Of a DNA stretch of 64,000 nucleotides, positions 46,666 through 56,820 are shown one piece after another. Made by a program: the position numbers and the translations under genes. The notes under the pieces are model-generated. The model had not been told where the DNA came from. It saw nothing but the letters and a program-made list of their open reading frames with translations, and did no database searches. Each line of letters begins with the position of its first letter. The stretch's first letter is position 1. This DNA comes from Paralvinella palmiformis (Eukaryota > Annelida > Polychaeta > Terebellida > Alvinellidae), in assembly GCA_025642065.1 (NCBI GenBank), contig JAODUP010000315.1, positions 53,501 through 117,500 of the forward strand, read 5' to 3'.

Positions 46666-47141
46666 TATATTTGCTTACTAAAACTGTAAATAGGACTAAT
46701 TATAGCAAGTTGATTTTTTCCCACTTTGTCACAACTGATCTTTTATTAAACATTATTGACCTTACAGTCGTGTGTGTGTGTGGTGGGGGGGGAGACAGTA
46801 CTTTAGCTACCATGCCACAGGAACCCCCCCCCCCCTATATATTTGCTTACTAAAACTGTAAATAGGACTAATTATACTATTTATAGCAAGTTGATTTTTT
46901 CCCACTTTGTCACAACTGATCTTTTATTAAACATTATTGACCTTACAGTCGTGTGTGTGTGTGTGGGGGGGGAGCAGTACTTTAGCTACCATGCCACAGG
47001 AACCCCCCCTATATATTTGCTTACTAAAACTGTAAATAGGACTAATTATAGCAAGTTGATTTTTTCCCACTTTGTCACAACTGATCTTTTATTAAACATT
47101 ATTGACCTTACAGTCGTGTGTGTGTGTGGGGGGGGGGGGGT
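46629..47141 (+). repeat. Three tandem copies of a 167-179-bp unit
   Basis: CAGTACTTTAGCTAC starts at 46629, 46796 and 46975. Each unit contains GCCACAGGAACCCCC, TATATATTTGCTTACTAAAA, GATTTTTTCCCACTTTGTCA, ACTGATCTTTTATTAAACAT and ends in a GT-rich plus poly-G run. Units differ mainly in poly-C, poly-G and GT lengths and in one extra TATACTATTTA insertion in copy 2, so the amplification is recent. Confidence 0.95.
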
Positions 47142-47269
47142 TATGCCCTTCCATGGAGCTTTCAGGAGCCAGTATTCAGTTTTTATTTCACAATATCTGC
47201 CGGACAACGTTGTATGTATCCCGATATCTTCGACATGTCTGTGGTTTAGGTATTATCCCATCGAACTGA

Positions 47270-47525
47270 TAATAATAATAATAATATGTGATATTTATAT
47301 AGCGCCCTATTCAGCTAGAAACTGCTCTAAGGCGCTTTACAATATTATTTACAATATTATTATCCCTGACTCAGACCTGTTTCCACCCAGCACATATCTC
47401 AACTCCCAAGGGAGCATACCATGCATGCTGCCATTATAGGCGTAAAGCGTTACTCAAACACATATAGCCATCGCGTCCTGTCGGGTACTCATTTTGTATG
47501 GATGAGCGAACCAGTCGCCACAGCT
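47270..47525 (-). mobile_element. SINE-C copy, headless
   Basis: ATAATAATAATAAT then ATTTATATAGCGCCCTATTC, AAGGCGCTTTACAATATT, CAGACCTGTTTCCACCCAGC, CTCAACTCCCAAGGGAGCAT, TGCTGCCATTATAGGCG and GAACCAGTCGCCACAG: the body and tail of the element at 24607, colinear, lacking the tRNA-like head. Confidence 0.78.
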
Positions 47526-47830
47526 CGACTGATGATGTTCTTAATGAGGGATTCTTCTGGCCTTAAACGCCATGAACATAGATTACGATAATAATATGAT
47601 AACAACAATTATTTAAGAAGAATGATTAAAACTCCTTCCATCATCAATGTTGCCATAAAATCATAAAACTGTGTCTAAGAGAAACGTGTTACCCTTACAA
47701 TTAGATTACCATAAAATCAACACATTCACTATCCATTAGACAGACTAATTTGGAAACTGCCCGGTTGACTGTGAGACGTTTAACCAGAGTTATTTGTAAT
47801 TTATGGGGAGGATGTTTCCACCACTGGTCA

Positions 47831-48020
47831 GGGCGTCTCCGTGGCCTAACAGTAACGCGTTGGATCACAGATTGCTACCACCCGTGTTCGAATCTCGGCG
47901 TGGGCATATCCGAAGGGTGTTTCATCTTTGACTTCGATTCATTACCTTTGGAGGTCGCTCGGCCCATTTAGCCTAACATGTGAACAAAAGTGGCGGTAAA
48001 ACATCAATCATCATCATCAT
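47831..48020 (+). mobile_element. SINE-A copy with 13-bp target duplication
   Basis: Head GGGCGTCTCCGTGGCCTAAC, B box GTGTTCGAATCTCGG, intact body and (ATC)n tail. Flanked by CCACCACTGGTCA (47818-47830) and CCACCACTGGCCA (48021-48033). Confidence 0.94.
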
Positions 48021-48094
48021 CCACCACTGGCCAAAAAAATAGATAAGTTTATTATATATTTCAAATATAATGTTCAGTCAACGACGTCATTGAT

Positions 48095-48250
48095 ATGGTG
48101 CTGTGCTTAATGCACTCTGCTGCAAAGCTTAGGGTTGTATGTTCAAATTCGGCACATCTATGTTTGTGTGATATTTTTTTTCCTTAAGGAGGCGTCACTC
48201 AGCCATATGTCTGACGCGTGACCACTGTCTAGGCTAAATAACTCGACTCA
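48095..48250 (+). mobile_element. SINE-B copy
   Basis: ATGGTGCTGTGCTTAATGCA, CTCTGCTGCAAAGCTTAGGG, TATGTTCAAATTC B-box relic, then CATCTATGTTTGTGTGATAT. The 3' end TAAATAACTCGACTCAACTC resembles the tail of the copy at 62347. Confidence 0.65.
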
Positions 48251-48288
48251 ACTCGATTGATCTCAACTCAACCCGATACAGATGACAA

Positions 48289-48408
48289 TTGATGTTTTAC
48301 GGCCACTTTTGTGCACATGGTAGGGTAAATGGGCCGAGCGACCTCCGAAGGTAATGAGCCGAAGTCAAAGATGAAACACCCCTCAGATGTGCCCACGCCG
48401 AGATTCGG
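48289..48408 (-). mobile_element. SINE-A copy, 5'-truncated
   Basis: GTTTTACGGCCACTTTTGTG through CCCACGCCGAGATTCGG on the plus strand, ending abruptly at the B box. The A-box half of the head is absent, as in truncated reverse transcription. Confidence 0.88.
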
Positions 48409-49189
48409 CCCCTTCAACTAAATAGAACTGCATCAATTGTTAATGGTCGGCAAAAACTCCTTACGGTATGCCACCTAGTCTTCTATTGTCAGTTATAATT
48501 AGTTCCCGTGCGATAAAGCTTCAATTCTTGTCCCAGGTTTTGTTTAATACACGAGACAATTCTGGTCTGTGTCCGTACACTTTCAGTGGAGAAGTACTTC
48601 TACGAAAATGACCGAAAAATCATTATCCGCTCAATGTTCGAGTTGTGTAATGGAGATCCGTGTTCCGCTTGTCCCATCTCTGGTGGAGCACCAACCGAGA
48701 TTGGGTAAAGGACATGTTCGAGGGGATCCTGATTGTTATTATTGGTGCTGTCGGACGCTTTGACGTTGGATAACGCCGGTAATGAGTTGGTGGTGGGCGA
48801 CTTCGTGGACTCTCGTTATCTAAGGAGAGGGGTGTATCTGGTGGTTGGTGGAGGGTGAGGAAAGTGTGGGGGTTTTTCTCCCAAAATCCTTGCCTCCGTT
48901 TGTTTAAATGTGATGGTCACGGCTTAGAGCTGATACTTTAAAATTTGACGTAAACAACCCCCATGAAACTCAGGCCCTGACTTCGAATTATTTTTAACTA
49001 AATTGTTTACAGGTTAAATTATGGTAAAACTAACCTTGTGTCCGCAATATTCCCCAACGTAGGAAATGGCGTGAAGTGATGTCGGGTTTCCTTTGGTTTT
49101 TTACTTTCACCTGAATGGTGATGGGTTTGTTTTTAATAAACACGGGACTCTTGTCTAATTTAGATGGACTAGGTATCCCCATCATAATA

Positions 49190-49387
49190 TAGGTCGCTTC
49201 CGTGGCCTAGTTGGTGGTGCGTTTGGACCACAGATCACTACCACCTGAGTTTGAATCTCGGCGTCGGTATATCTGAAGGGTGTTTCATCTTTAACTTCGC
49301 TTCATTACCTTTGGAGGTCGCCCAGCCCAGCCCATTTAGCCTACCATGTGCACAAAAGTGGCCGTAAAACATCAATCATCATGTGTA
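49190..49387 (+). mobile_element. SINE-A copy with 11-bp target duplication
   Basis: GGTCGCTTCCGTGGCCTAGT, GAGTTTGAATCTCGG and a full body. CCATCATAATA lies exactly at both borders (49179-49189 and 49388-49398). It lies about 145 bp before endophilin exon 3, close to the branch-point region. Confidence 0.93.
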
Positions 49388-49415
49388 CCATCATAATAAA
49401 AAAGACTAATATGAA

Positions 49416-49417
<2 letters not shown>

Positions 49418-49456
<39 letters not shown>
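49418..49456. repeat. (TA)n microsatellite near exon 3 acceptor
   Basis: About 19 TA units, 75 bp upstream of endophilin exon 3. Confidence 0.95.
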
Positions 49457-49458
<2 letters not shown>

Positions 49459-49530
49459 AATTATGTTAAACATTTTGATTTAGAGTTTGATTTTACAATT
49501 TCTATGTACCTGTGTTCATTATCATTTCAG

Positions 49531-49603
49531 AAAATTGACGTCATGGGCAGACTTGTTGATGAGCTGATGGCCAGAACACACGAGCTACTCCAGCCAAACC
49601 CAG
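49531..49603 (+). CDS. SH3GL: Endophilin-A exon 3
   Basis: 73-nt exon between acceptor TTATCATTTCAG and donor GTAATT. It encodes KIDVMGRLVDELMARTHE then LLQPNP plus one extra G, so the intron is phase 1. Vertebrate endophilins read [20 protein letters not shown] then QPNP and also break here before Ala-Ser-Arg-Ala-Lys. The LQPNP motif and the boundary are exact. The segment is part of the first long helix of the BAR dimer. The next exon, expected to start by completing an Ala codon and to encode SRAK-like residues, was looked for by eye up to 64000 and not found, so it probably lies beyond the window. Confidence 0.96.
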
Positions 49604-50268
49604 GTAATTGTTCTGAAGCCATTTGTGGTGATTTACGTTTTGTTTGGAGCTTAAATCCCCTTCTCTATCTCTCTCTCTCTCCGACTGTAAAATTAAGTTT
49701 GTTAGCAACTTGCCTCCGTTCTTCATAAAGCCTCTTAGCTGTCCTCTTGTGCATCTCCGGCCTGCCTCTTAAAACTCAGTCAGCCATCCTCAGCAGCCTT
49801 GGAACTAATCCGTCGGACCATAGCCAATGGTAGAAGGGAAGGCTGACACGATCCAGAATGGGAAAAGTTTAATGCAATTTCAGCCATAGTTCATCAGTGT
49901 GCCAATGAAATAACGTTGTGTTTTTTAGGTGTTTTTTTTACAATGCCGCCTTTCCTATCACAGTACATCAGAATGCCTGCTATGATGTCATTAATGGCCG
50001 ACAGAGATGCCAAGCATAATATTGTTTCGCTGTACGTGAGCAGTGTTATTATATTAGTTGCCCTGCTATGTTTTATTATATTATCGATGTCTAATCAGAT
50101 CGAACTCAGTCAGTCGCCGTTGAACATTTGTCCACGTGGAGCCGTAATGAAATTTTGGGCTTTTGCATTTTGTACGTTTTGAACAACTTGAACAACGTTT
50201 TATCATTGTGGTCCAATTAGGAATTAACTGGACTATTCATCCCTGAGATTCATTTGCCCATCAATTGC

Positions 50269-50273
<5 letters not shown>

Positions 50274-50317
<44 letters not shown>
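50274..50317. repeat. (TA)n microsatellite
   Basis: About 21 TA units, 80 bp upstream of the next SINE-A. Confidence 0.95.
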
Positions 50318-50319
<2 letters not shown>

Positions 50320-50397
50320 CCTTGGAGAACCCTAACTGTGAGCTACATTCACCCTTTATTGACTAGGTGTAAACCTCTCTTCTTATAACGTGCTATA

Positions 50398-50583
50398 GGG
50401 GCGCCTCCGTTGTCGAGTCGGTAGCGCGTTGGACCAAAATATCACTACCACCTGAGTTCGAATCTCGGCATGGGCATATATGAAGAGTGTTTCATCTTTG
50501 ACTTCGCTTCATTACCTTTGGAGGTCGCTCGGCTCATTTAGCTCACCTTGTGCACAAAAGTGGCCGTAAAACATCAAACAATC
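50398..50583 (+). mobile_element. SINE-A copy with 16-bp target duplication
   Basis: GGGGCGCCTCCGTTGTCGAG, GTAGCGCGTTGGACCAAAAT, B box GAGTTCGAATCTCGG and a complete body. Flanked by CTTATAACGTGCTATA (50382-50397) and CTTATAACATGCTATA (50584-50599), one mismatch. Confidence 0.95.
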
Positions 50584-50835
50584 CTTATAACATGCTATAT
50601 AACGTGATATTGATCATTTGGATGACACTGGAAATAGATACGTTTTGATATCACTCGGGCGTGTTGCTTGGTAGTTAATTAACAACTGTCACTCAATCAC
50701 TAATTTATTTGATAGACGATGTTTAGACCAGCCTCTTCGTTACAGTACTGCAGTAATGTTTCGTTAAAAGTGGCCGGCCAGTGGGACCGACACCTACAGT
50801 GTTATTGGCTTTGGCCGTTTTCGTGATTTATAAAG

Positions 50836-50985
50836 TAGCTTCCGCGGCCTAGTTGGTAGCGCAATTGGCCAAAGATGTGTAGCGCCTGGGTTCACACTCC
50901 GGATCGGTAGTATGTCACATGGGTGTTTCATCTTTCACATCGCCTCGTTACCGTTAGATGGCCGTGTGCATAGTCGTGTAAAACC
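50836..50985 (+). mobile_element. SINE-A copy, variant head subfamily
   Basis: GCGGCCTAGTTGGTAGCGCA, B box CTGGGTTCACACTCCGG, then CACATGGGTGTTTCATC and a shortened 3' end (CCGTGTGCATAGTCGTGTAA). Confidence 0.78.
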
Positions 50986-51164
50986 GAAACATTTACAATT
51001 TACAAAACAGGATTCAAGCTCCTCAAATATTTAACATGCATTTGGATTTGGTCTGTATAATTTGGATTTAATGAATGCCCTAAAAACCCAACGTTGGGTC
51101 GATCCCAGCCCACCTTAACCCACTGAGTTTTAGCCCCGAGACTGTCATAGCCAGTCTTTACATA

Positions 51165-51245
51165 ATAATAATAATAATAATGTATATTTAATAAAGCGCC
51201 CTTACTAGCAGGAACCATCCAAAGGCGCTGTACAAATAATATGTA
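51165..51245 (-). mobile_element. SINE-C 3' tail fragment
   Basis: AATAATAATAATGTATATTT, AATAAAGCGCCCTTACTAGC, CCAAAGGCGCTGTACAAATA: only the GCGC-bearing tail of the family remains. Confidence 0.65.
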
Positions 51246-51746
51246 ATATAATATTACCCCAAATAATATTTCTGTAAAAACACTATATAGGAGATTTAAA
51301 ACATGATTATTATTTATCTGTGAAAGCAACCCTGAACAGGTGCGTAATCCTTTATGCAGTTCTTGTAATCAAAGGTGAATTGAAAGCAATGGGCGAATAT
51401 TCTTTTCGTGTCAAAGTTGGAAGCAAACGATCTGAATATTCAATAAGCAATCAGACTTCAGGTGATGGGGTAGCTGGATAGCCCCACTGCGCTACCGTTG
51501 TCACCAGGTGTAGAGACGCGGTCGTCATCTCCAGCTACTGAAGCCAGTACATCATTTTATCAGTATTAAAGACTCGGCGGTGTGACACCACCTGGTATGG
51601 ACATCACGGGGGGGGGGGGACATGTGCAGCCTCCTTTAGAATAATCCCTTACATAAGAGTTTTCTTGTGGACACAAATCAACCCTCCCCCCATTCGCAGC
51701 TTACTTAGATTAGCTTCCTTCCATCTTGCTGAGTGAATTAAGACTA

Positions 51747-51750
<4 letters not shown>

Positions 51751-51784
<34 letters not shown>

Positions 51785-51810
51785 TGTGTGTGTTTGTCTG
51801 TGTGTGTGTG
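51751..51810. repeat. (TC)n-(GT)n microsatellite
   Basis: About 15 TC units followed by interrupted GT units; two further GT arrays lie at 51991-52016 and 52026-52070. Confidence 0.93.
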
Positions 51811-52698
51811 TTTTGCAAGGTAGGCAAGGTCTGTGCAATCCCCCCCCCTCCCATTCCTGTAAAATGTCATCGACTGGCTGTTTCATGTGTGTATGGGTAC
51901 TCATTGTGTATGAATGTTTACTATGTTACTGCGCACCGGATCATTCTGTTGTTAATCTTAGAATGTGATTTTGGAACATCCTGTATTACAGTGTGTGTGT
52001 GTGTGTGTGTGTGTGTTTTGTTTCTGTGTGTGTGTGTGTTTTGTTTCTCTGTGTGTGTGTGTGTGTGTGTCCATACACGATGCCATTGTCTCAAAGTGTT
52101 AAGACCTATAGTGGAGTATACAAACAAAAACAACAATACTAAAACCAATATCTCCGTAAATCCATACACCCATAAACTTGTACGCGGTTGTCATATCCGG
52201 GCGACTCATCAGTCAGCGGGCTTTGGCCATACTAGCAGATTTTTCGTACTAGGCTGCGAGTGTGTGCTGCGGTGGTATTGCGCTGTGCGGTGGTGTCCCA
52301 CTTAAGGGACAGATTAGCCGTTGATGGCTTGTGTGGCATTTTAATGAACACCGACCCGCCGTGTCAGTTATAGTACCTTTAATGCCACGCTTTGTCTATT
52401 AGTCCGGTAATGGCCTTCACAGTATCTACCGGACGAGTTATAAACCTAAAAATGCCGAGATTTCTTCATTCACCGCCATTTCCACCCCTCATCATCATCT
52501 CACCCCCCCCGCCCCGGCTGTTGCGTGTCCGCTTTGCTAGTTACCGTGCTGGACCATTCTGCGGAATGACCCTAATAAGCGCACATCCCAGGGAATTACC
52601 AGCTTCCTGTGCAGTCTGTGCGTCGATGCGGTTAACCTTTAACCGGCACATTATGCTATAAAGCTGGGTGGGTTTTTCCCAGACTCCCCCTTTGGCAT

Positions 52699-52868
52699 GT
52701 CGAGCCGTTAGTAATAATAGAGCGTAGGACTCGTAAACGAAGGGTCGCGGGTTCGACGCCCCGGAGCTGCAGTGTTGTCGTATGGCGACTGGTTTACCCG
52801 GCCGGAAATGAAACGCCGACAGGATGTAATGGCCGTGTGTCTGAATAATGCTATGCGTTTATTGTGGC
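52699..52868 (+). mobile_element. SINE-C copy, head plus body
   Basis: AGAGCGTAGGACTCGTAAAC and GGGTCGCGGGTTCGACGCC (B box) match the head at 24918-24840; TATGGCGACTGGTTTACC, GACAGGATGTAATGGCCGTG and TTGTGGCAGCATGTGC match its body. It is cut short by, or fused to, a minus-strand SINE-A. Confidence 0.75.
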
Positions 52869-53028
52869 AGCATGTGCACTTGGTAGGCTAAATGGGCCGG
52901 ACGACCCCCAAAGGTAATGAAACGAAGACAAAGATGAAACACCCTTCAAATATGCCCACACCGAGATTCTAACACGAGTGGTAGTGATCTGTAGTCCAAC
53001 ACGCTACCGCTAGACCACGGCGGCGCCC
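52869..53028 (-). mobile_element. SINE-A copy
   Basis: GCACTTGGTAGGCTAAATGG, GACAAAGATGAAACACCCTT, CACACCGAGATTCTAACACG and CGCTACCGCTAGACCACGGC on the plus strand. Its 3' terminal block is replaced by SINE-C sequence. Confidence 0.88.
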
Positions 53029-54374
53029 TGTTTGTGTGCATGAATACATGTAAATATAATAATTATGTGACATCTGCCATGTTGCTTCGAAGTTCGTATT
53101 ATTAGTTTCAGAACAGGTAAAGGGAGATAATGTAGCTGTACGCAAGAAAACGTGTAATATTTTATTTAAATAATGCAAGCTTTTGTCCACATTGTGTCCT
53201 ACTTTCTCCTACATTTATAGTTAGAAGCTCCTACTTTTGTCCTACCTTCGTGGTTAGAAGTCCCTACTTTTCCTATTTTTTATTTGACCATTTTAGCTGG
53301 AACCTGTGTGTGGTGCTGTATAAATCAAACATCACTGTCATCCGTTAGAACCTTGTGTGTGGTGCTGTATAAACATGCATTAGTGGTGTTAGTGGAGGTT
53401 GATTAGGTTTAGCTAACTGAAAAGTTGATGTACACTCAATAATAAAATTAAAGTGTTGGTGAGAGGTCATGGACAAGTGTCATCCCTGGGAGGTGGTGAT
53501 GCGGTGCAACTCTACCGTTGTAAGGCCCAGAAACCGATACCAGTGGCAGGTGTAAACAGTAGTCACTGGGTCCAGTGCTGCTCCCACAGGAGACAGACAA
53601 GTGTGGGGTTCGGAGCACGGTATGGGGATTTAGCCACCCCCCTCCCCAATTCCCTAAACCTAAGAAACATAGCGGGTCTCTACTGTATCCTATAATACAG
53701 CATGTTCCCAGACTGTCTACCGTTTTTTGGTCATCCGAGATCATTTAGATCATTCTTCCACTCGATTTCCTCTTGGTACTATACATTGCCGAATTTTCCC
53801 ATCGAACAAACAGCGTGCTAAATATCAAACACAGTGTACACTTAACATGGGACGCTTTCGGTATTAAAACGTCCCATTCGGCATGCTTTCGTCGAGTGTC
53901 GTGCCATAGCCAGCGCCGTACCCGTGGCCTAGAGCCGATGTCTACGGATCACACGCTTCAGCTGTCACAGTAATGGTCTCTCAGCTACGGGATTCGGGAA
54001 GTGTGGGGGGGGTTGTATGATTATACACTGTACTTGTATGTACTGTACACCGTATTCCGCTGCCGATGGTCTGGTAGATGGACTCATTACGTGGACACTT
54101 TACCATTTCGATGTGGCGTGTCCGTGGGCTATTTCTCCGTTAAAGCCGCAGCTCGGCAATAAAAATCTCATTATTAGGTGGATGCGAACGGGCTCGGAGC
54201 TTGGACGATCAAACCTCTGTTAGGTTAGAGGCCGTTGAGAATTAGAGGAACGCGGAGGAGTGGGGCCCTGGGGGGTTAGAGAGGCAGGAGGGGATGGGAT
54301 GTCGGCCAAGTCTGTAGGGCCCGTATGTACACCAAACTGGTGTAACATCGCCTCAGACTTTATATATATTATAT

Positions 54375-54510
54375 ATACGGCGTTGCGGTTATGCATTTTT
54401 GCTACACGCTGTAGATCTGTAGGTCATGGAATCGAATTCCAGCGACTGCCCTTTCTCTGTATAGCATGTTTCATCCAGCAGTGAAAGGGTTCAGCCTGCC
54501 CATCATCTCT
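54375..54510 (+). mobile_element. tRNA-like SINE head
   Basis: GGCGTTGCGGTTATGCATTT, TACACGCTGTAGATCTGTAG, GGAATCGAATTCCAGCG, then GTTTCATCCAGCAGTGAAAG; see the similar arrangement at 32428. Confidence 0.5.
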
Positions 54511-55759
54511 CATTTCGGTAATGAGTCGTCCCACGACCATAATCCATCCCGTGTGAGAGTCGAGTGCCGAAGCCTGGAGGCCTGGTCGGTTTATCATCTG
54601 CTGGGGTTCGGACATCGTCCTGTAAGCTCCACGGCTTTTACGCAGATCTGGACGTCGTTCTCTGGTACCTCGGTCAACTCGATCTTGTGAATGCTACGTG
54701 TACGGGTCCATAACCTTATAGGTCTTTATGTAAAAGTGAAGTGGGGAGGAGGTGGTGGCAAGTCAAATAAAACCTCAACTCAAAGTAACATATGTACAAG
54801 GTTGTTTGATAATAGAAGGACAAAATTAATTGTAACACCTTAGAGCATTGATGGCGAATTTTGACTGCAAAAAGAAAGATTACAAAAAATGTAGCATTGG
54901 AATGACACGCTTCGAACAGGAAACTTGATGGTAATTAGGTTGCATCTTTATTGCATAGTTTGACGTTTTGCGTCAGCGCAGTGATGGCCAATAAGCTATT
55001 TGTAGAGGGTACTTTACAAAAGTACCCAAATATTATTATGTATACTTTGAATTGGGACATATATACTGCTTTATTTTATACACCCCACAACATGCTTATT
55101 GATCAAATTAATGGTGTTGTGTTGTTACGCTCAAACGTGATTGTGATAGCATAGTTGCTTAATCCAGTGATGTTACTTGAAATTGTGTTTTAATCAAATA
55201 CTTTCATGGAATCCTTTTTTTACCCAGCGTGTGATTGGCGAAATAAAGAAAAGAAATGGCAGATTGGGACCTGCTAATGCTATTTGTTGGCGATAACTGA
55301 ATAACGACTGACGTTATAAAGAGGGTGTTATAATGGGTGGAAATCCGTTCTCGGCGTTCTCTTGGCCATAAGCGAGGTTGGCGTTGTAAATTGTGGCATA
55401 CTACCGAGGGTGTACTGTATTAATTTTTATCCTGTCCTGATTAATTCAGGTTGAAAATTCGATAAAGAATTGTGATTAAATAACACGAGATTGACAACTG
55501 TAACCTAATGCCAGCCCAGAAAGTGATACATTATTGCACTTGGATGTGTACAAAATGAGGGATATTTGAGTGCGCAACGATACAGGTTAACTCCGAGATG
55601 TGCGAGGTGAACCATCAAGTTGTAACAGATAAGACACCGTGGATTGCTTTCCGGTAATGAATGTATGAGGCATGGTACCTCAGACGTCCGTTGAGGTGAG
55701 GGCTGCGATGTATTTGATGATTAGTAAGATTGAGGCTAACAGAATTGATAGGCTACCGA

Positions 55760-56820
55760 GTGTCATAGACGACTAGTGGATGTGGAAGATGGAGTGTAAC
55801 ATTATCATTGATGACTAATGGAGGGTAGCGATGTCTTGTGACTAGTGGAATATGGACGGTAGCGATGTCTTGTGTGACTAGTGGAATGTAGAGGGTAGCG
55901 ATGTCTTGTGTGACTAGTGAAATGTGAATGATAATACTGTCTTTTGTAACTAGTGGAATGTGGAAGGTAGCGTTGTCGTGTGTGACTAGTGGAATGTCGA
56001 GGGTAGCGATGTCTTGTGTGACTACTGGAATGTGGAGGGTAGCGATGTCTTGTGTGACTAGTGGAATGTGAAGGTAACGATGTCTTGTGTGACTAGTGGA
56101 ATGTGGAGGGTAGCGATGTCTTGTGTGACTAGTTGAATGTGGAAGGTAACGATGTCTTGTGTGACTAGTGGAATGTGGAGGGTAGCGATGTCTTGTGTGA
56201 CTAGTTGAATGTGGAGGGTAGCGATGTCTTGTGTGACTAGTGGAATGTGGAGTGTAATGATATATTGTATGACTAGTGGAATGTGGAGGGTAACGATGGA
56301 TTGTATGACTAGTGGAATGTGGAGGGTAACGATGTTTTGTGTGACTAGTGGAATGTGTAGGGTAGCGATGTCTTGTGACTAGTGGAATGTATAGGGTAGC
56401 GATGTATTGTGTGACTAGTGGAATGTGGAATGTAACGATGTATTGTGTGACTAGTGGAATGTGGAAGGTAGCGATGTCTTGTGTGACTAGTGGAATGTGG
56501 AGGGTAGCGATGTCTTGTTTGACAAAAAGGAATGTAATGATATATTGTGTGACTAGTGGAATGTGTAGGATAACGATATATTGTGTGACTAGTGGAATGT
56601 GGAGGGTAGCGATGTCTTGTGTGACTAGTGGAATGTGGAGTGTAATGATATATTGTATGACTAGTGGAATGTGGAGGGTAGCGATGTCTTGTGTGACTAG
56701 TGGAATTTGGAGGGTAGCGATGTCTTGTATGACTAGTGAAATGTGGATGATAATACTGTCTTGTGTAACTAGTGGAATGTGGAAGGTAGCGTTGTCTTGT
56801 GTGACTAGTGATTATGGTGA
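55760..56820 (+). repeat. 36-bp minisatellite, roughly 29 units
   Basis: The consensus unit is GTGACTAGTGGAATGTGGAG followed by GGTAGCGATGTCTTGT (36 bp). Units are mostly in register, with substitutions and an occasional 2-3-base slip; degenerate units persist to about 57070. Because 36 is a multiple of three, 56375-56911 stays open on the plus strand and would give a VTSGMWRVAMSC peptide repeat. I regard this as a by-product of the period: there is no splice or start context, and the slips change frame elsewhere. Confidence 0.95.

Larger units (their letters stand above)
31042..49530 (+). other. SH3GL: Endophilin-A intron 2 (18.5 kb)
   Basis: Phase-0 intron. Main contents are an hAT transposon relic (about 36.0-38.3 kb), a degenerate tandem array at 39.7-40.6 kb, a TA-flanked 619-bp element at 42.8-43.4 kb, two related hairpins at 38.9 and 44.3 kb, a triplicated unit at 46.6-47.1 kb, SINE-A, SINE-B and SINE-C copies, and long microsatellites. 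In 31100-32200, 34700-35950, 40900-41550 and 44450-44850 I see nothing specific beyond short simple repeats. Confidence 0.85.

Noticed and set aside
49916..50182. 88-codon frame with a hydrophobic segment, just after endophilin exon 3
   Set aside because: Its sequence is unlike the next endophilin exon and unrecognised; it lacks splice support and is probably chance.
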